Assembly: GCF_015223055.1 (NCBI RefSeq)
Contig: NZ_JADFBX010000004.1
Span: forward strand, 496,001 to 560,000
Source: Pedobacter sp. MC2016-24
Lineage (GTDB): Bacteria; Bacteroidota; Bacteroidia; Sphingobacteriales; Sphingobacteriaceae
DNA length: 64,000 bases
Direction: 5' to 3'
The stretch's first letter is position 1. Each line of letters opens with the position of its first letter. The position numbers were made by a program, and so were the translations under genes. Below are positions 59,847-64,000 of the stretch, in pieces. The notes under the pieces were generated by a model. The model worked only from the letters and a program-made list of their open reading frames with translations. It did not search any database and had not been told where the DNA came from.

Positions 59847-60441
59847 AACTTCGCGCAAATTTTATTAGGTCATTGATAGTACCTCGATCTGCCACGCGTA
59901 ATGCGCTAATGTAATTAGTCCGCGTGTCATCGGCTTTAACCAATGTTGAACTGCCCCAACTAAATACTTCAGATTTATAAAGGTTTGCGACGATAACATC
60001 TGCAATCAATCTTGAATGGCGCCCGTTGCCATTGGGAAAACAATGTATAGCTACAATTCGGTGCTTGAATCTGATGGCTATCTCCTCAGGGGGGTAAGTT
60101 TCGTTTTCATGCCAGTAGCGTGCGTCATCAAGCAGCAACCTAAGATCTGTTGCCACCTGGTAGTATGGTACTCCTATGTTTTTATTTGATTTTCTAAAAT
60201 TACCCGCCCAGGTCCAAACATCACCATACATCTTTGCATGCAACGCTAGCATAAAATCCTCGGTGAAGATTTTTTTTGCAGGCCATCTATTTTTGATCGT
60301 CCACTCGACTGCCTTTTGTATATTCAACTGTTCGAACTCATCCAACTCTTCTCTTGTAGTAATGGTGTCAATTCTAAGCCCTGCCTTTTCTTCTTCGTCG
60401 AGTGGGGTTTGTCCTTCCTGATATTCGATCTCTAGAGCCAT
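59845..60441 (-). CDS. Fic-domain protein, mobile mystery protein B
   Basis: A 198-residue Fic protein of the mobile mystery protein B type. The catalytic motif is complete: AIHCFPNGNGRHSRLIAD, with H133 as catalytic His and the GNGR anion loop. The N-terminal ITTREELDEFEQLNIQKAVE matches the family. Fic enzymes usually transfer AMP from ATP to a target protein hydroxyl group. The gene overlaps the preceding XRE gene by 10 bases, the standard A-B pair order. Such pairs are found sporadically, often near mobile elements, and behave like a toxin-antitoxin-like unit, although this has not been settled to my knowledge. Confidence 0.9.
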   Translation of the reverse strand: MALEIEYQEGQTPLDEEEKAGLRIDTITTREELDEFEQLNIQKAVEWTIKNRWPAKKIFTEDFMLALHAKMYGDVWTWAGNFRKSNKNIGVPYYQVATDLRLLLDDARYWHENETYPPEEIAIRFKHRIVAIHCFPNGNGRHSRLIADVIVANLYKSEVFSWGSSTLVKADDTRTNYISALRVADRGTINDLIKFARS

Positions 60442-60896
60442 AGGTATTTTGGAAGTTCATCTTTAATATCCTCTGCTTTTTCTATTATCGCTTTGCGAAG
60501 ACGTTCATTTGTATTCTCTTGATCCTCAAGTTTCATGGACGCTGAAGTTCGCATAACTATTTTCTTTGCCATCTCGTACGCTCTTTGTTCTATCATTTTT
60601 TCAACGCTTTCATCTTTGGGTATTAACGCATAAACTAGTTTCATATCCAAGCCTTCTGCAGCTTCTTTAAGTGCGTTCAGTGTGATACTTCCACTTTGCT
60701 CTCGCAATTCAAGATTTTTGATACCTTGTGGAGTCGTATCGAGTTTTAGGCCAAGCGCATTTAATGGCATGTTCAGAGATGTACGTATTGCATTTAGCCA
60801 TCCTTTTTCTGGCCTTATTATAACGGCAGCAGGTTTAAAAGCGGCTAATTTACTATCCAATTGCTCAATGATCAATTTTCTCTTGCGTCTGTCCAT
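60432..60896 (-). CDS. XRE-like regulator, mobile mystery protein A
   Basis: A 154-residue protein of the mobile mystery protein A type: MDRRKRKLIIEQLDSKLAAF, PEKGWLNAIRTSLNMPLNAL, the HTH-like GLKLDTTPQGIKNLELREQS, then SITLNALKEAAEGLDMKLVY and a helical C-terminus. It is the partner of the Fic protein and likely represses the pair through the two identical palindromes just upstream. The ATG at 60896 is chosen; a longer frame to 60944 runs into those operators. Confidence 0.88.
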   Translation of the reverse strand: MDRRKRKLIIEQLDSKLAAFKPAAVIIRPEKGWLNAIRTSLNMPLNALGLKLDTTPQGIKNLELREQSGSITLNALKEAAEGLDMKLVYALIPKDESVEKMIEQRAYEMAKKIVMRTSASMKLEDQENTNERLRKAIIEKAEDIKDELPKYLWL

Positions 60897-60903
60897 AAAC
60901 AAA

Positions 60904-60953
60904 TTTAAACATATATGTTTAAATATGGAAATAATTTTAAACATATATGTTTA
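60904..60953 (-). promoter_or_regulatory. Double palindromic operator of the mobile mystery A/B pair
   Basis: TAAACATATATGTTTA occurs twice, at 60906-60921 (inside a perfect 20-bp palindrome 60904-60923) and at 60938-60953. Centres are 32 bases apart, about three helical turns, so two dimers could sit on the same face. It lies directly upstream of the XRE gene start. Confidence 0.8.
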
Positions 60954-60994
60954 TTTTGTTGTTGGTGAATCAACCATTTTTACAACAAATTTTT

Positions 60995-61164
60995 TTACGC
61001 TATTTGTTTCAGTTTGTTTCTTTCCAATTGCAAATCGTAGTCCATTTGCAGGCTCAACCAAAACTCAGCAGAAATATCCAGTTCGGTCTCTAATTTTAAA
61101 GCGATGTATGCTGTAATATTGCGTTTTCCTTTCAAAATATCGCTGAGTTGTTTTTGTCTAGAAT
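60995..61164 (-). pseudogene. higA: 5'-truncated HigA-like antitoxin remnant
   Basis: Minus-strand reading gives QKQLSDILKGKRNITAYIAL, KLETELDISAEFWLSLQMDY, DLQLERNKLKQIA and a stop (60995-60997). This is the C-terminal half of a HigA/VapI-family XRE antitoxin (HTH second helix onward). There is no ATG and the sequence before position 61164 is not related, so the 5' half of the HTH and any HigB toxin gene have been lost. It is a trace of a toxin-antitoxin module in the same small island as mobile mystery A/B. Confidence 0.7.
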
Positions 61165-61435
61165 TCTATCCCGTATCATATTTTATTGATCATGATTTGT
61201 CAGCTCACTTATGATTAAAATTTCCTTACTACTAAATGTATAATAGAATTTAAAGCATATACATTAAAAGATATACTTGTAAGTCTATATATTTTTATTG
61301 GAATAATGGTAACAGACCTACAAAAATTAAGTTGCGAAACGATACACAGGGCATGTAGTTAGTATTTATTAAAAAATAATATATATAAATGTGTATCTTT
61401 AAATTAAATAGGAAACCAATTATAAATTCTTTTAA

Positions 61436-62029
61436 ATGAAACTGGGCAAAATAGAGCATAATTTGTCATTACTGGCTGAATTTACCGCAGGCAATGAACG
61501 GGCTTTTGATCAATTTTTTCGGCATTTCTTTCCCATTCTCCGCGTGTTTTGCGCAAGGATTGTTGGCGATGAAATCGCTGCAGAAGATGTTGCCCAGGAG
61601 AGTCTGGTGAAAGCCTGGCACCGCCGGGCAGATTTCGAGTGCTATTCCAAACTGAGGTCATTCCTGTATACTGTTGCTAAAAACGATTGTTTCAAAATGC
61701 TGGAAAAACAAAAAAGGCAGAAAGCTTTTGAAGATGCATCAGATCAGTCGGGGATTTATGATGGCGATATACTTGAAGATATGATGCATGCCGAGCTGAT
61801 CAGCCGCATCTTTGCCCAGGTAGATACTTTACCCGAGCAATGCCGCAGGGTAATCCGCATGACTTTCCAGGAGGGTAAAACACCCCGGGAGATTTCGGAA
61901 GAACTCGGTGTAACAGTCAGTACTGTAAATAATCAGAAAATGCGGGGACTGACTTTGCTGAAAGGCAAACTTTCTGACAGGGATTACCTTACTGCAGTGG
62001 TTATCCTCACAGCTGGAATTTTGCATTAG
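61436..62029 (+). CDS. ECF-type RNA polymerase sigma factor
   Basis: A 197-residue sigma-70 family ECF factor. Region 2 (about 18-90) contains NERAFDQFFRHFFPILRVFC, EDVAQESLVKAWHR, and region 4 (about 130-185) contains LPEQCRRVIRMTFQEGKTPR, EISEELGVTVSTVNNQKMRG. Bacteroidetes pairs of this kind are controlled by a FecR-type anti-sigma factor and a TonB-dependent receptor; the likely partner begins at 63660. The gene is preceded by 270 bases of very AT-rich sequence without a gene. Confidence 0.92.
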   Translation: MKLGKIEHNLSLLAEFTAGNERAFDQFFRHFFPILRVFCARIVGDEIAAEDVAQESLVKAWHRRADFECYSKLRSFLYTVAKNDCFKMLEKQKRQKAFEDASDQSGIYDGDILEDMMHAELISRIFAQVDTLPEQCRRVIRMTFQEGKTPREISEELGVTVSTVNNQKMRGLTLLKGKLSDRDYLTAVVILTAGILH

Positions 62030-62066
62030 TTGAATGCTGCACCTTTCTGTTCTGCCACTTTACATT

Positions 62067-63479
62067 TTATTTTAAGAAACCTTCGCCCATAACAGTCACA
62101 TCTTCTGCCGCATTCGACAGGATAACTATCCCAAGCTGTCTTTGAGGATCGAAACCAACAAACGACCTGAAGCCACCCGTGCCACCAGAGTGGTGGTAAT
62201 AAGTATACCGGCCGTATTGGCTAATTCTCCAGCCCAATCCCATACTTTGATCCTTACCTTTAAATGTGGGCTCATGACTCAATGTAATTGCCTTTGCTAA
62301 GGGCCCTGTCATCTCCATTTGTGCACGGGTATATTTAACCATATCATTCAGCGTAGAGCGGATGGCTCCAGATCCTTTCAACGAGGCCAGGTCCCAGGGG
62401 GCTGTCGCTTCGCCTGTTTCGTTATAGCCTTGCGCAAGTGCATAGGCGTTAAGCGTAACACTGGTATGCTCCATAGCCAGGGGCTTGCAGATTTTACTGA
62501 GGATCAATTGCTCAAAACTGAGCTGAAGTTTACGTTCCAGTATGGTTCCCAGCACACCAGCTCCGTAATTGGAGTAGGAAAACACAGTGCCAGGCATAAC
62601 CACAGGATGATAATTCTTTAAAAAACTAAAAAGTGAATCAGGAGTATAATGCTTGTAGGGATCCTTTGGATCTACTTTACCATTGAAAATATTGGCTGGC
62701 AATCTTGGAAGTCCCGAAGTGTGGTTGGCCAGGTCTTGTAAGGTGATGGGCCTTCCCTGGAACTGGAGTGGGGGGATAGCATCGGGCAGATAAAGATTGA
62801 TCGGGTCGTTGAGCTTCATCTTACCGGCTACAACTTCCTGGGCAAGCATCAGGGTATTAAAGGTCTTTGTTACCGAGCCAATTTCGAATATGGTCTTTTC
62901 AGCATCTGGTAATTGCCTCGTCTTCCTGTCAGACGAGCCATAGCTGTATTTTCTAACTGTTCCCTTATTCATTACTGCCAGCACCAGGCCTGAGGTATTT
63001 CCCTTTTGAATATAAGGCCTTACAGCGCGTTCCACGGCCAGATCAAGCGCATCTTTAAGCGGGTTATTGCTTGGTACCTGATAGGTCTTATCGGCAATGA
63101 CGATCGGTGCGGCAGTAAAATTGAGCCGATCTATTTTGCCCTGCCTGTCAAGGCTAAGAGAAAACACCTGTCTGGAATTTTCAAATACCGCCAGGTAATT
63201 GAAGCCCTTTTCATTCTGCTCCTTAAAAACGCTGCTGGTCCAGTCGCCCACTTTTCCATGAAACTTACGCATTCCAAGCGCAAATTGTTCGCCGGTCATT
63301 TTTTTCTGAAATATTGGCGATGTTAAGGCATAAATTTTATCCGGTTGGTTTAAATTAAAGCTGACTTGCACCGCTTCGGCGATGGCGTCGGATGACGTCC
63401 TTTCCTGCTGAGCATAACTGAAACTCACACTGCAACACATCAGGCAAAAGCTAATCCCCAAGGTTATGAGTTTATGCAT
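62067..63479 (-). CDS. Exported serine hydrolase (class C beta-lactamase-like), with DUF3887-like N-terminal domain
   Basis: A 470-residue exported protein (signal LITLGISFCLMCCSVSFSYA). Residues about 30-115 match the DUF3887-type domain (FNLNQPDKIYALTSPIFQKK ... FSLSLDRQGKIDRLNFTAAP). The beta-lactamase/transpeptidase-like fold follows: SxxK in FEIGSVTKTFNTLMLAQEVV, YxN in FSYSNYGAGVLGTIL, and a YYHHSGGTGGFRSFV C-terminal motif (HxG-like triad). Such proteins are usually esterases or D-amino acid peptidases rather than true drug-hydrolysing enzymes. A longer start at 63512 is possible; ATG 63479 begins the signal peptide. It lies between the sigma gene and the FecR gene, on the opposite strand. 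Confidence 0.85.
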   Translation of the reverse strand: MHKLITLGISFCLMCCSVSFSYAQQERTSSDAIAEAVQVSFNLNQPDKIYALTSPIFQKKMTGEQFALGMRKFHGKVGDWTSSVFKEQNEKGFNYLAVFENSRQVFSLSLDRQGKIDRLNFTAAPIVIADKTYQVPSNNPLKDALDLAVERAVRPYIQKGNTSGLVLAVMNKGTVRKYSYGSSDRKTRQLPDAEKTIFEIGSVTKTFNTLMLAQEVVAGKMKLNDPINLYLPDAIPPLQFQGRPITLQDLANHTSGLPRLPANIFNGKVDPKDPYKHYTPDSLFSFLKNYHPVVMPGTVFSYSNYGAGVLGTILERKLQLSFEQLILSKICKPLAMEHTSVTLNAYALAQGYNETGEATAPWDLASLKGSGAIRSTLNDMVKYTRAQMEMTGPLAKAITLSHEPTFKGKDQSMGLGWRISQYGRYTYYHHSGGTGGFRSFVGFDPQRQLGIVILSNAAEDVTVMGEGFLK

Positions 63480-63659
63480 AAGGGTACAGGTTCTTAAAGC
63501 TAACATAGTCATTTAGAGTTCACAAAACCGGATTTGTTACATTCCATTTACCCCTCATCGCTGCAAACTCCTGCACCTTCAAAAAAATATTTTACAATCC
63601 TTTAGATAAAACCGATGCTTCATGGATTATAGTAGTAAATCATTCAAAACTGAATTGAA

Positions 63660-64000
63660 ATGGAAGCGTCAGAAAATCATCACATCCACATCTCCGCATT
63701 GATCAGCAGGTATCTGCTGAATGAACTGGATGGCGCTGAGCTGACCGAGCTGGAGGATTGGATTGTAGCAGATGAACAACACGCCAGGCTTTTCCGCAAT
63801 TTGTTAAATGAAGCCGAACTTGAAAACCAAGGCCGGATTTTCCGCACAGCGGATACCGAAGCGGCACTGTTACGTGCCAAAGCAAAGCTGAGTTTGATCA
63901 CAACAGCAGGTTCATCCACTGAGGCAGACCTCAAACCAAAAAAACTATGGAAATATGGCTGGGTAGCTGCTGCTGTAGCAACCCTCATCTTCGGCCTTTG
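63660..64000 (+). CDS. FecR-type anti-sigma factor (truncated by window edge)
   Basis: The first 113 residues are visible: MEASENHHIHISALISRYLL, NELDGAELTELEDWIVADEQ, HARLFRNLLNEAELENQGRI, and a TM segment starting at KYGWVAAAVATLIFGL. This is the Bacteroidetes FecR/PupR layout: short cytosolic anti-sigma helices, one membrane span, then a periplasmic FecR domain that would lie beyond the window. It probably pairs with the ECF sigma gene at 61436-62029 and controls a TonB-dependent receptor downstream (inference). Confidence 0.85.
   Translation, partial: MEASENHHIHISALISRYLLNELDGAELTELEDWIVADEQHARLFRNLLNEAELENQGRIFRTADTEAALLRAKAKLSLITTAGSSTEADLKPKKLWKYGWVAAAVATLIFGL

Noticed and set aside
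59616..59858. 80-residue minus-strand frame upstream of the MgtC gene
   Set aside because: It overlaps the Fic gene end and the hairpins, has no recognisable domain and is rich in Tyr, Asn and Arg in a random pattern.
1..64000. CRISPR arrays, rRNA genes and intact insertion sequences
   Set aside because: No regularly spaced repeats, rRNA-like sequence or complete transposase gene could be seen anywhere in the window.

Overview
The window looks like chromosome of a Bacteroidota bacterium of the Sphingobacteriaceae type (Pedobacter-like). The signs are two SusC/SusD pairs, GH92 glycosidases, an ECF sigma/FecR pair, AraC regulators with membrane N-termini, promoters of the TTG-N20-TAnnTTTG kind, weak Shine-Dalgarno sites and moderate-to-low G+C. 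This placement rests on gene content and promoter style only.

Layout. 1-5.9 kb: housekeeping genes (end of a sigma factor, a histone H1-like protein, DNA polymerase IV, a Lys/Ala-rich repeat secreted protein, KTSC protein, OsmC, a receiver-only regulator, an exonuclease/GIY-YIG fusion) and tRNA-Arg(TCT). 5.7-7.6 kb: decayed serine recombinase against the tRNA, plus small unknown genes. 7.7-9.9 kb: an AraC regulator carrying a perfect 31-bp inverted repeat, divergent from hxlB and hxlA (formaldehyde fixation by the ribulose monophosphate route), both broken. 10-16 kb: regulators and exported proteins. 16.2-21.9 kb: stress cluster (Usp, Usp, P-type ATPase, deleted Usp, Hsp20) with two matching Crp/Fnr-like promoters. 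22.2-25.1 kb: folE, SDR and flavin reductase genes divergent from a MarR regulator across a 25-bp-arm palindrome. 26-30 kb: GAF histidine kinase and a tandem pair of PqiA-like proteins.

30-56.7 kb is the most coherent system: a GntR/UTRA-controlled polysaccharide utilisation locus. It has a FucP-like transporter, a GH92 enzyme, two SusC/SusD pairs, and a large protein joining an unassigned (alpha/alpha)6-like glycosidase domain to GH92. Intracellular sugar enzymes follow: a DhnA-type aldolase, a Gfo/Idh/MocA oxidoreductase, a D-lyxose/D-mannose isomerase, a PfkB kinase and an FAD/Fe-S hydroxyacid dehydrogenase. A sialate O-acetylesterase and a lipoprotein TIM-barrel isomerase close it. The operator CTTGTATATACAAG, or a close variant, lies before the transporter, before the first GH92 gene (three copies) and before the aldolase. 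At the first two it covers the -33 element with identical spacing to a TAnnTTTG -7 element. I infer that glycan capture, trimming, uptake and catabolism form one repressed regulon. The isomerase-kinase-aldolase-dehydrogenase set would allow a ketose-1-phosphate route ending in oxidation of a small hydroxyacid; this pathway is inferred.

56.7-64 kb: an Rpn-like tail, an XRE membrane regulator, CPBP protease, GNAT and MgtC genes, then a small island with mobile mystery proteins A and B (XRE + Fic) under a double palindromic operator and a truncated HigA-like antitoxin. The window ends with an ECF sigma factor and a FecR-type anti-sigma factor (cut by the window edge), separated by a serine hydrolase gene on the other strand.
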